64,000 bases of DNA from Streptomyces sp. ISL-87 (GTDB taxonomy: Bacteria; Actinomycetota; Actinomycetes; Streptomycetales; Streptomycetaceae), in assembly GCF_018614095.1 (NCBI RefSeq), contig NZ_JAGGOY010000030.1, forward strand, positions 62,001 to 126,000. Direction: 5' to 3'. Both the position numbers and the translations under genes were made by a program. This document shows, piece by piece, positions 52,124-60,264 of this stretch (its first letter is position 1; the number at the start of each line of letters is the position of its first letter). The notes under the pieces were generated by a model. It saw only the letters and a list, made by a program, of their open reading frames with translations. It had not been told where the DNA came from and ran no database searches.

Positions 52124-53350
52124 ATGCACATCGATGGGGCGGGCCGGCAGCAGCGGGGGCATGTTCTTCTCGTAGCGGGTGATGCCGCCGTCCGGCGTCG
52201 TGCCGTTCAGGTCGCGCCGAGTGCGAACCTGGCGGCGCTCGGCGTGGTGCCCCCCGAGCTGTTGCTGAACAGTCAGGTCCCCAGCGACACCACGTACCTC
52301 GACGGGGCCCGCGACCCCAACACCGTGCTGATGCGGCTGCGTGCGGCCGCTGCCACGCCGGGCCCGCTGCTGGTCTACCTCTCGGGCCGGCTCACGCTCG
52401 ACCGGCGCGGCCGCCATCTCCACCTGGCACTGGCCGGCACCGCGGCATCCTCGGTCCGCTACACGGCGCTTCCCTGGGAGTGGCTCGGCACCGAACTGCG
52501 GTCCCGGCCCGCCGGGCTGACCACGGTGGTACTCGACCTCGTCGCCGACAAGCCCGCATGGCCGGTGCTGCAGGAGTACGGAGGCCTGCCCGCTTCGTCT
52601 TCCGCGGAGGTGTACGGAGTGGTCCTCCCGCCTGCCTTCGCCGGCGGCGGCAACACGGTCAGCTCCTACACCCGTCAGTGGATCGACCAGCTGCGCCGCA
52701 GCCCCACCCGACCCGCCAACCTGCACCTGCACGCCTTCTCGGTGGGGGCCGCCGCTCTGCCGCCGGGCACCATCATCCTGCCCGCCACCCGCGAGCTGGC
52801 CGCCCCGACCACCGCGGGGCGGGCCGCCTCCCCTTCTCCCGCTCCCGCTCCCGCTCCGGCGGTCACACCGGGTCCGGCCGCGCCTGGGCCGGTCACACCG
52901 GGTCCGGCCGCGCCCCCGCCGCAGGACCCGAGGCCCCACATCCACGCCCTGGCCGCCACCGGCCGGCACGGTGAGGCGGCCACGCTCGCGCAAGCCTGGG
53001 AGCAGCATGTGCTGCAAACCCACGGGTGCACCTCGCCGGAGGCCACCCACTGGGCGGAGATCCGGGCCGACCTCGCCCGGATGGCAGGCAATTACCGGTC
53101 GGCGACCCAGCTCTGGATCAACGTCGGCCGAAGCCGCCTGTCGCAGCAGCCCCCGGACTCCCCGGAGGTGCTCGCCGCGGCGGCCGGCGCCCTCTACTGC
53201 TGGACCCAGCTCAAGGACCGGGCAGCAGCCCGCGACGCCGGTCCCGAACTCATCCGCCTGCTGCGTGCCCTGCCCTCACTCGAACCCCGCCTCCTGCGGT
53301 TGAGCCAGCAGCGGCTGGAGTTCCTCAACGGCATGGTGGCCCAGCGCTGA
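52124..53350 (+). CDS. Putative pseudo-caspase with helical C-terminal domain
   Basis: The 408-residue protein has an N-terminal domain that follows a caspase outline without its catalytic residues: an N-terminal strand (GHVLLVAGDAAVRR), ARDPNTVLMRLRAAAATPG, then LLVYLSGRLTLDRRGRHLHL where caspases have YSGHG (Arg89 in place of His), RYTALPWEWLGTEL, and TVVLDLVADKPAW where caspases have LLDCCHSG (Val140 in place of Cys). The R89-V140 spacing of 51 matches the 53 between the dyad residues of the neighbouring caspase. A Pro/Ala linker (residues ~230-265) leads to a TPR-like helical domain. A regulatory role toward the active caspase is inferred. Confidence 0.7.
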   Translation: MHIDGAGRQQRGHVLLVAGDAAVRRRAVQVAPSANLAALGVVPPELLLNSQVPSDTTYLDGARDPNTVLMRLRAAAATPGPLLVYLSGRLTLDRRGRHLHLALAGTAASSVRYTALPWEWLGTELRSRPAGLTTVVLDLVADKPAWPVLQEYGGLPASSSAEVYGVVLPPAFAGGGNTVSSYTRQWIDQLRRSPTRPANLHLHAFSVGAAALPPGTIILPATRELAAPTTAGRAASPSPAPAPAPAVTPGPAAPGPVTPGPAAPPPQDPRPHIHALAATGRHGEAATLAQAWEQHVLQTHGCTSPEATHWAEIRADLARMAGNYRSATQLWINVGRSRLSQQPPDSPEVLAAAAGALYCWTQLKDRAAARDAGPELIRLLRALPSLEPRLLRLSQQRLEFLNGMVAQR

Positions 53351-53353
53351 GTC

Positions 53354-53521
53354 CTAGGCCCTGTCGTCAAAGTCCCGCCTGGCCTGCGGCGCCCGGCACC
53401 GCACCTCGCCGCGTTGTCGGGGCGCCCGAGTACGTCCAGTACACGGGCGCCCCTCCGCCTTGCGATGCACGGCGCCGGACGCCGCAGGCCTTACCGGCGC
53501 TACTTTGACGACAGGACCTAG
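53354..53521. mobile_element. MITE-like element with 20-bp terminal inverted repeats
   Basis: CTAGGCCCTGTCGTCAAAGT at 53354-53373 and ACTTTGACGACAGGACCTAG at 53502-53521 are inverse complements with one mismatch; both include a CTAG that may be the target duplication. The 168-bp element has no gene and contains an inner hairpin of GGGGCGCCCG and CGGGCGCCCC. The ends resemble those of IS-derived non-autonomous elements recurring in Streptomyces. It sits exactly between the pseudo-caspase and TetR stops, and supplies the TetR stop codon. Confidence 0.75.
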
Positions 53522-54210
53522 TGGCCGGCGGACGTCCAGCCCTGCTGCCGGAGGCGGTCGAAGCCGTCCAGGAGGAGGTCCAGGGCGAACTCGAACTCGA
53601 ACTGGTCGTCACAGCCTTGGCCCACGACGGTCTTCCCGTCGTGGGCCACCGACTTGGCCAGTTCCGTGACGTAGGGGTATTTCTCCGCCATCTCCCGGAA
53701 CGCGACCTCCTGGACTTGCGGGTCGAGGCTCGGTGAGTCGTCGAACAGCTCCTGGGTGAAGCCCAGTACGCGGCTGCCCATGGCGTGCATCGCGTGGTGG
53801 GTGAGGTCGAGGGAGAAGCCGCCGAGCCGGAACATTCCGATCACCGAGTCCATGTACTCCAGGACGGCCGCTGCCGGGTGGGTTCGCGACTGGATGACTT
53901 GAGATGCCCAGGCGTGCCCCAGGAGGGCGCGTCGCGCCGAGAGGACGCGCCGGCGGACCGCGCTCTTCCAGTCGGATCCGGCCGCCGGGGGGTCGATCTC
54001 GCCCACGACGATCTCCACCATGCCGTCCAGGAGTTGCTCCTTGTTGGCGACGTGCTTGTAGAGCGCCATCGGTACGACGCCCAGCTCCTGCGCGAGCTTG
54101 CGCATGCTCAGAGCCTCGATCCCGATGTCGTCGGCGAGTGCGACGGCGGCGCGCAGTACCCGGTCCCTGTTCAGGGGTGCCCGGCGCGTCGCCTCCGGCT
54201 GCTGAGTCAT
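53518..54210 (-). CDS. TetR-family repressor
   Basis: The 230-residue protein starts at an ATG after GGGAGC. The N-terminal helix-turn-helix reads LNRDRVLRAAVALADDIGIE and then LSMRKLAQELGVVPMALYKH, and the C-terminal helical domain (residues ~75-225) is of the TetR class seen in tetracycline-repressor relatives. It is divergent from a DUF4386 membrane gene with two palindromic repeats between them, so it most likely represses both. Its stop codon lies in the end of the MITE-like element, so the last residues could have been altered by that insertion. Confidence 0.88.
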   Translation of the reverse strand: MTQQPEATRRAPLNRDRVLRAAVALADDIGIEALSMRKLAQELGVVPMALYKHVANKEQLLDGMVEIVVGEIDPPAAGSDWKSAVRRRVLSARRALLGHAWASQVIQSRTHPAAAVLEYMDSVIGMFRLGGFSLDLTHHAMHAMGSRVLGFTQELFDDSPSLDPQVQEVAFREMAEKYPYVTELAKSVAHDGKTVVGQGCDDQFEFEFALDLLLDGFDRLRQQGWTSAGH

Positions 54211-54255
54211 CTCGGTGAGCTCCCTTGTGATCAGTCGTGGACCGCCCGTCCCGTC

Positions 54256-54308
54256 TTGACGAGTGTACGGCGTACGCCTAACGTGAGCGTCAGGTGTACG
54301 GTGTACAC
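54256..54308. promoter_or_regulatory. TetR operators and divergent promoter
   Basis: GTGTACGGTGTACAC (54294-54308) is a palindrome with perfect 6-base arms, and GTGTACGGCGTACGC (54263-54277) is a near copy. A rightward promoter TTGACG (54256-54261), 17-base spacer, TAACGT (54279-54284) overlaps the first repeat. Binding there by the divergent TetR protein would block this promoter. The second repeat lies just below the probable transcription start. Confidence 0.72.
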
Positions 54309-54333
54309 CAATCAAGGGGAGGTCCAGGTCCAG

Positions 54334-55035
54334 ATGAGCTCAACCAGAAGAGTCGCGGTCGTCGCAGGCGTGTTCTTCGTTGTCACCGAGATCGCCGCGA
54401 TCGGCGGGCTCGCGCTGTACGGCCCCGTTCTGAAGGGAGCTGATTACGTCGTCGGTTCCGGTGGCGCTGACACCCGCGTGTTCCTGGGGGCGTTGTTCGA
54501 AATCGTCCTGGCGATGGCGGTCGTCGGCACCGGGGTCACCCTGTTCCCGGTCATCAAGAGGCAGAACGAGGGGGCCGCCCTCGGCTATGTCTGCGGTCGC
54601 CTTCTCGAAGCCGCCGTCATCGTCGTCGGCACCATCAGCGTTCTGTCGGTCGTGACCCTGAGGAGGGACTCCGCGGGAGATGCGGGCGCCGATACCGCGT
54701 CCCTCGTCACGGTCGGCAAAACCCTGGTGGCGATCCACGACTGGACGTTCCTCTTCGGGCCCAACTTCATCCTGGGGGCGAACACGCTGGTGCTGGCCTG
54801 CCTGATGTACAGGTCGGGCCTTGTGCCCCGGTTCATCGCCGTGTTGGGGCTGGTCGGGGGACCGCTGATCTGCGCTTCCGCGACCGCCGTGATGTTCGGG
54901 CTCTACGAGCAGGTCTCCGTGGCGGGGTCCCTCGCGGCCATCCCGGTATTCGCCTGGGAGGTGACGCTTGCCGTCCGGCTCATAGCCAAGGGGTTCAACC
55001 CTCTCCCTCACTGCGCTGAGCGTACGTCCGGGTAG
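54334..55035 (+). CDS. DUF4386 membrane protein
   Basis: The 233-residue protein starts at an ATG 11 bases after AGGGGAGG. It has six predicted helices and DUF4386 features: STRRVAVVAGVFFVVTEIAA, FEIVLAMAVVGTGVTLFPV, RLLEAAVIVVGTISVLSVVT and FGPNFILGANTLVLACLMYR. The family is found next to TetR or MerR regulators; function is unknown. Two TetR-type palindromes precede it. The 3' end overlaps the convergent kinase gene by 28 bases. Confidence 0.85.
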   Translation: MSSTRRVAVVAGVFFVVTEIAAIGGLALYGPVLKGADYVVGSGGADTRVFLGALFEIVLAMAVVGTGVTLFPVIKRQNEGAALGYVCGRLLEAAVIVVGTISVLSVVTLRRDSAGDAGADTASLVTVGKTLVAIHDWTFLFGPNFILGANTLVLACLMYRSGLVPRFIAVLGLVGGPLICASATAVMFGLYEQVSVAGSLAAIPVFAWEVTLAVRLIAKGFNPLPHCAERTSG

Positions 55036-57173
55036 AGGCCCAGGTACCGGAACGCGCCCGATTCGACCCGGTACAGGTGGGCGGTGCGGTCGCCGGACAG
55101 CACATGCGTGACGGCGTCGAAGCCCAGCTGCTTGACCACGCCCTGATACGTCGTCCGGAAGATGCGGCGGGACAGGCCCGGACGGTCACGCCCCTCGCCC
55201 TCCAGGCCGCTCAGGGCGGTGGCGATCAAGCCCACCGCGTCGTACGCCTCGGCCGCCCAGCGGGCCGGCGGTTCGCCGTACGCGGTCCGGTGGGCGGCGA
55301 CGAACTCGGCAGCGGCGGGCACCGCCGGCGAGTCGGTGAAGAAGGCGCCGAACAGCCAGCCCTCCGCCGCCGGACCGGCGGCGGTGAGGAACGCGGCCTC
55401 CATCGCCTGCTCGACCGCCAGGCGCGGGCCCTGGAATCCCGCCGCGGTCAGCGCCCGCGCCAGCTCGGCGGCGCGCTCCGGCGACGTACCCGCGTACACG
55501 GCGGCCTCGGCCCGTGCCCCGGTGAGGGCGCGTACGGCCCCGGCGAAGTCGGAGCCGCCCTCCGGTATCCGGTGGACGCTCACCGTGCCCTGCGACGGCG
55601 GGGACTGCTGGAAGGCACGGGTGAGCTGCCAGGCGGGCTCGCCGGTCCCGGAGTCCTCCACCACACCCGTACGGTGTGCCGGGCGCACCCGGGACAAGTA
55701 GTGGAGCAGCGGGAGGGCCATGCTGTCGGCGCCCGCGCGGGTGTCACACAGGGTCCGCCATTGCGACTGGGCGGTCTGCACGGTGTTCACCGAGACCAGC
55801 AGCTGGGCGAGATCCGCCGCGAGGCAGGCGGCGGCCAGCTTCGGCACGGCCGCGTCCCAGGTGGGGCCGATGAGAGCGACCACCGTGGGGTCGGCGATCA
55901 GCTCCTTGGCGGCCTGTCCGGCGCGTGTGGCGTCGCCGCCGTCGTCCGCGGTGCGCACGGCCAGCCGGAAAGTGGCGTCCGCCCGGGCGTTGTGCCGCTC
56001 CACCGCCAGCCGCATGCCCCGCTCGTGCGCCTGGCCGGTCGCCTTCCCGGGCCCGCTCAGGTCGGCCTGCAGGGCGAGGGTGAGAGTGGGCAGGTCACGG
56101 GCGCGCGGCGGCGGTGTCTTGCGCCCGCCCCGCTCGCGGTAGCTGAACCAGGCGATCGGGGTGCCGGCGGCGACCAGGGCGCCGCCGGCCGTCAGCAGAC
56201 GCCTGCGGGTGAGGCGGCCGGGGGTGAGGCGGCCGGGGGTGAGGTCCCGGCGGGCCGCGGGCGCGTCGGCCCGGGTGGGCTCCGGGGCGGGCAGGTCCAG
56301 GGCCCGGGTGGAGAGTTCGGCGATGAGCCGGGGCAGCGGCGCCGGCAGCCAGTCCCCGGCGCCCGCCGCATCGCCGCCGAGGAGGGCGCGGAGTCCGGCG
56401 GGAGCCGGCCGGGCGGCCGGGTCCTTCGCCAGGCATGCCGCGACAGGTTCCAGCAACTCGGCCGGAACGTCCTCGAGTTCGGGCTCCTCGTGCACCGTAC
56501 GGAAAACCACCGCGGCCACGTGCCCGCCGCCGAAGGGGCCGCGCCCGGTCACCGCGTACACGAGGACACAGCCGAGGGAGAACAGATCGCTCGCCGGGCC
56601 CGGCGCGGGGCCGCCCGCCCGGGCCTGCTCCGGTGCCAGGTACCCCGGCGTCCCGACGACCGCGTCCACGGCCGTCAGTGTGGTCGCCCCCGCCGCCCGC
56701 GCGATCCCGAAGTCGATCAGGCGGGGCCCGTCCGGGGCGAGCAGGATATTGCCCGGCTTGACGTCGCGGTGGACCAGGCCCGCGGAGTGCACCTCTTCCA
56801 GTGCCTCGGCGAGCCGCGCCCCCAGCGTACGGACGCTGGCTACGGGCAGTGGACCGTACTGCCCGACGGCCTCGGACAGTGAGGGCCCCGGAACGAACGG
56901 GGTGGCGAGCCAGGGCTCGCGCGCATCCGGGTCGGCGGCGACCACAGGGACCACCCAGCGCCCGGACAGCCGCCCGGCGGCCTCGGCCTCACGGCGGAAC
57001 CGGGCGCGGAAGGCCGGCTCCGCGGCGTGGTCGGCGCGGATCACCTTGACCGCCAGCAGGGCGCCGGTGGGGGACCGGCCCAGGTACACGGTGCCCATGC
57101 CGCCCGAGCCGAGGCGCCCCAGCAGCCGGTGCCCGCCGATCGCGGCCGGGTCGGACGGGGCGAGAGGCCGCAT
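55008..57173 (-). CDS. Receptor Ser/Thr kinase with ABC-type substrate-binding sensor (second)
   Basis: The 721-residue protein joins an N-terminal Hanks-type kinase (residues ~13-265: glycine loop LLGRLGSGGMGTVYLG, Lys43 in LLAVKVIRAD, VHRDVKPGN, IDFGIARA, GTPGYLAPEQ) to a C-terminal periplasmic-binding domain of the Leu/Ile/Val type (residues ~365-700: ALQADLSGPGKATGQAHERG, VVALIGPTWDAAVPKLAAAC). Between them lies a membrane segment preceded by twin arginines (LTRRRLLTAGGALVAAGTPI) resembling a Tat signal anchor. It begins seven bases after the upstream paralogue's stop. The ligand is probably a small molecule such as an amino acid, by family analogy. Confidence 0.9.
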   Translation of the reverse strand: MRPLAPSDPAAIGGHRLLGRLGSGGMGTVYLGRSPTGALLAVKVIRADHAAEPAFRARFRREAEAAGRLSGRWVVPVVAADPDAREPWLATPFVPGPSLSEAVGQYGPLPVASVRTLGARLAEALEEVHSAGLVHRDVKPGNILLAPDGPRLIDFGIARAAGATTLTAVDAVVGTPGYLAPEQARAGGPAPGPASDLFSLGCVLVYAVTGRGPFGGGHVAAVVFRTVHEEPELEDVPAELLEPVAACLAKDPAARPAPAGLRALLGGDAAGAGDWLPAPLPRLIAELSTRALDLPAPEPTRADAPAARRDLTPGRLTPGRLTRRRLLTAGGALVAAGTPIAWFSYRERGGRKTPPPRARDLPTLTLALQADLSGPGKATGQAHERGMRLAVERHNARADATFRLAVRTADDGGDATRAGQAAKELIADPTVVALIGPTWDAAVPKLAAACLAADLAQLLVSVNTVQTAQSQWRTLCDTRAGADSMALPLLHYLSRVRPAHRTGVVEDSGTGEPAWQLTRAFQQSPPSQGTVSVHRIPEGGSDFAGAVRALTGARAEAAVYAGTSPERAAELARALTAAGFQGPRLAVEQAMEAAFLTAAGPAAEGWLFGAFFTDSPAVPAAAEFVAAHRTAYGEPPARWAAEAYDAVGLIATALSGLEGEGRDRPGLSRRIFRTTYQGVVKQLGFDAVTHVLSGDRTAHLYRVESGAFRYLGLYPDVRSAQ

Positions 57174-57179
57174 CCGCTG

Positions 57180-59348
57180 CTACCCCGCCGGGAGTTCGGC
57201 GGCCCGCCCCGCGTAGCGGATCCGGCCGCCCTCCACCCGGTGGAGGAAGTAGACGTTGCCCTTCACCTGCCGCAGCTCGTCGAAGGCGTACTCCTTCGCC
57301 AGGCCCCGGAAAGTCCCCTGGGGGAGGGCGGTCAGCAGCTCGGCGCGGGACGGGCGGCCGCCCGCGCGCACGGCGGTCACCAGCCGGTCGATCACCAGGC
57401 TGGTCGCGTCGTAGGCCTCCGCCGTCCAGATCTCGGGAGCGGAGCCGTACGTCGCCCGGTGCGCCCGGGCCACTTCCGCGACCTCGGGTGCCTCCGGGCC
57501 GGTGTACGGCGCGAGGAACTGCCAGCCCTCGGCAGCCGGGCCGGCGGCGGTGAGAAACTCCGGGCCGGCGGTGGTGTAGTCGGCGGCCCGGGGCCCCTTG
57601 AACCCGGCGGCGGCCAGCAGCCCGGCGCACTTCGCGGCGCCGACCGGGGTGCCGGAGTAGAAGAAGCCGTCGATGCCGTGGGCGAGCATGTCGGTGACGA
57701 CCGGGGACAGGTCCCGGATACCGCGCGGCACGACCCGCGAGTACAGCGTGGCCTCCGGCGAGAAAAGGCCGAGGGTGCGGCTCAGGTGCAGGACCGCCTG
57801 CCACCCCTCGGAGTCGCCGGCACGGTCGCAGAGGACCCCCAGACGGCGCACGCCCTGGTTCCGCGCCAGCTGGAGGTTGACGGCAGAACCCTGACCCAGC
57901 GAGAGAGCGCAGTTCTGGAAGAAGCTGCGCCGGTCCGCGATGCCGAAGCTGATGGCCAGGGCCGACACGGTGAGCAGGGGCAACGCCGCCTCCCCGTACA
58001 GCTCCAGACAGGGGATCACCGACGCGTTGCCGGTCGGGCCGATCACGGCGAGCACATCGGGCTCGCCGATGAGGCCGGAGGCGGCGGCCGCGGAACGGTC
58101 CGCCCGCCCCGCGTCATCGGCGGTGGCGACGGTCAGCGTGAACGGCTTGTCCGTACGGGAGTTGAAGGCGGCGACGGCCAGCCGTACGCCGCGCTCCTGA
58201 GCCAGCCCGTACGCCTTCTGCGGGCCCGAGAGGTCGGCGTGCACCCCGATCAGCCACTGCCGGGCGGCCGGCCCGGCGGCGGAGCCGGCCTTGCCGTCGT
58301 CACGCAGCGCCAGCCAGCCGGCCACGCCGCCGCCGGCCGCCAGCAGCGCCCCGCCGGAGGCGAGGGCGAGGAAACGCCTGCGCGACGGTGTGCGCCGGTC
58401 GGCGCCGGTGCCGGGGGCGGGTGCGGCGTCCGGGTCGGCGGCGGTCTCCTCGATGCCGGGCAGGGCGAGCAGCGCGGCGGCGCGTTCCGCGATCGTGGCG
58501 ACGACCGCGTCCGGCAGCCAGTCGGTGCCCTCGCCCGGGGCGTCCTCGGCCAGCGCCTCGTCCAGCTCATCCGTGGTGGGGCGGATGTCGGGGTGCTTGG
58601 CGAGGCAGGTCCGCAGCAGGCCGGCGAGCTCGGGGTCGGCGAGGACCTCCGGGCCGAACTCCGGCTCGTCGTGGACCGTGCGGTAGAGCACCGCGTCCAC
58701 CGCGCCCGTACCGAAAGGCAGCCGGCCGGTGGCGGCGTACGCCAGCAGGCAGCCCAGCGAGAAGACATCGCCCGCCGGTTCGGCGGGGAAGCCGCCGGCC
58801 TGCTCGGGGGAGAGGAACCCGGGCGTGCCGAGGACGGCGTCCACGGAGGTCAGGGCGGTGTGCTCGCCGCCGCGTGCGATCCCGAAGTCGATGAGCCGGG
58901 GCCCGTCCACGCCGAGCAGCACATTGCCGGGCTTGACGTCCCGGTGTACGAGACCCTGCTCGTGCATCACGCCGAGGGCCCTGGCCAGGGACTTGCCGAG
59001 GAGCCGTACGGCTCGTGGCGGGAGCGGCCCGTGGGCGGCGACGGCCTCGGCGAGGGACGGGCCGGGAACGAACGCGGTGGCCAGCCAGGGCTCGGCGGCC
59101 TCCGGGTCGGCGCCGGTCACCTGCACGGCCCAGGGGCTGTCCACCCGGGCGGCGATGGACGCCTCGCGGCGAAAACGCGCCCGGAAGTCCGCCTCGTCGG
59201 CGTACTCCGCGCGGATCACCTTGACGGCGGCGAGCGCCCCGTCGTCCGTACGGCCGAGATAGACCACCCCCATGCCGCCGGCCCCGAGGCGCCCGAGGAG
59301 GCGGTATCCGGCGATCCGGGAGGGGTCGGAGGCGTGCAGTCGCTCCAT
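57180..59348 (-). CDS. Receptor Ser/Thr kinase with ABC-type substrate-binding sensor (first)
   Basis: The 722-residue paralogue of the downstream gene shares the same order. The kinase covers residues ~13-270 (GRLGAGGMGVVYLGR, Lys43 in AAVKVIRAE, VHRDVKPGNVLL, IDFGIARG, GTPGFLSPEQ). A Tat-like anchor follows (SRRRFLALASGGALLAAGGG, residues ~320-345), then a Leu/Ile/Val-binding type sensor (GVHADLSGPQKAYGLAQERG, VLAVIGPTGNASVIPCLELY, TAEAYDATSLVIDRLV). The start overlaps the lipoprotein stop (TGATG), so lipoprotein and kinases form one coupled operon. The two sensors differ enough to suggest different ligands. Confidence 0.9.
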   Translation of the reverse strand: MERLHASDPSRIAGYRLLGRLGAGGMGVVYLGRTDDGALAAVKVIRAEYADEADFRARFRREASIAARVDSPWAVQVTGADPEAAEPWLATAFVPGPSLAEAVAAHGPLPPRAVRLLGKSLARALGVMHEQGLVHRDVKPGNVLLGVDGPRLIDFGIARGGEHTALTSVDAVLGTPGFLSPEQAGGFPAEPAGDVFSLGCLLAYAATGRLPFGTGAVDAVLYRTVHDEPEFGPEVLADPELAGLLRTCLAKHPDIRPTTDELDEALAEDAPGEGTDWLPDAVVATIAERAAALLALPGIEETAADPDAAPAPGTGADRRTPSRRRFLALASGGALLAAGGGVAGWLALRDDGKAGSAAGPAARQWLIGVHADLSGPQKAYGLAQERGVRLAVAAFNSRTDKPFTLTVATADDAGRADRSAAAASGLIGEPDVLAVIGPTGNASVIPCLELYGEAALPLLTVSALAISFGIADRRSFFQNCALSLGQGSAVNLQLARNQGVRRLGVLCDRAGDSEGWQAVLHLSRTLGLFSPEATLYSRVVPRGIRDLSPVVTDMLAHGIDGFFYSGTPVGAAKCAGLLAAAGFKGPRAADYTTAGPEFLTAAGPAAEGWQFLAPYTGPEAPEVAEVARAHRATYGSAPEIWTAEAYDATSLVIDRLVTAVRAGGRPSRAELLTALPQGTFRGLAKEYAFDELRQVKGNVYFLHRVEGGRIRYAGRAAELPAG

Positions 59349-60199
59349 CAGCCGGCCGCCTTTGCAAGAGCCTGCTTGGCCTGGAGCAGCATCCGGCTGG
59401 TGCCCTGGACGACGAGCGCGTTGAGGGCCTCGTCGGTGAAACCCGCCGCGTTCTTGCCCGCGATGGCAACCGTCACCGGTCCGAACTGTGACTGGTACCA
59501 GATGTAGCGGTAGGGCCCGCCGCCCTCCTCGCTGACGTACTGGCCGGACTCGGTGAAGGCGTCCTCGGTCCAGCCGTTCGTCTGCTCGCCGAGGTAGGTG
59601 GAGGCGCCCAGCAGGTTCTTGAGCTCCTCGCCGTCGCGCAGCACCTGCCCGGGGCATCGAAGGAGCTCCTCCATCGCCTCCGCGGTCTCCCAGCCGGACT
59701 CCTCGCGGCTGTGGTGGATGGTCACCGTGGCGTTGATCTTCACGCGGCCCCGGCCGTCCCCGGCCGGGATGTGGAAGTACCGGGTGCTGGTGGCCAGGAC
59801 GTCATCGGGCAGGCCGGCGGTCTGCCACGCGCAATCCTGGTCGAGTACGGGCCAGCGCCCGGGACCACTCTCGAAGGGAGAGCTGCGCACCACCTCCGGC
59901 CCGAAGGCCGCCTCGTCGATGACGATCCGCCCGAGGAGGGCGCGGGCCTCGGCGGCGTTCTTCGGCTGCTTCGACTCGTCCAGCTCGGGTACGAGCGGTG
60001 CGGCGGACGCGGGGGGAGCGCCGGACGCGCTGGGCGTCGCAGCCTGAACGCCCGGGCTGCCCGACGCGCGCGGAGTGCTGCTCGCACCCCCGTGCGCCGC
60101 CCCACCGGTCGAACACCCGGCGAGTACGAGTATCCCCGCCGCCACGCAGCCACCGGCGCGCAGCACGAAACGCTGTCTGTGTAACTCAGGCCCCCGCAC
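59348..60199 (-). CDS. Secreted lipoprotein of the receptor-kinase operon
   Basis: The 283-residue protein is placed at a GTG without a good ribosome site. A basic start and hydrophobic core end in the lipobox LVLAGC, so it is anchored outside the membrane. A Ser/Pro/Ala linker (~residues 30-75) leads to a globular domain with cysteines in QDCAWQTAGL and LLRCPGQVL, probably a disulfide. No family was recognised. Translational coupling to the first kinase suggests it is a co-sensor or ligand carrier for the outer kinase domains. Confidence 0.75.
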   Translation of the reverse strand: MRGPELHRQRFVLRAGGCVAAGILVLAGCSTGGAAHGGASSTPRASGSPGVQAATPSASGAPPASAAPLVPELDESKQPKNAAEARALLGRIVIDEAAFGPEVVRSSPFESGPGRWPVLDQDCAWQTAGLPDDVLATSTRYFHIPAGDGRGRVKINATVTIHHSREESGWETAEAMEELLRCPGQVLRDGEELKNLLGASTYLGEQTNGWTEDAFTESGQYVSEEGGGPYRYIWYQSQFGPVTVAIAGKNAAGFTDEALNALVVQGTSRMLLQAKQALAKAAG

Positions 60200-60264
60200 G
60201 GCGCTGATCGTACCCCGCTGCTGTGCCCGGCAAATGCCTTATTGAAAAGCCGAGTTGGCACCTG

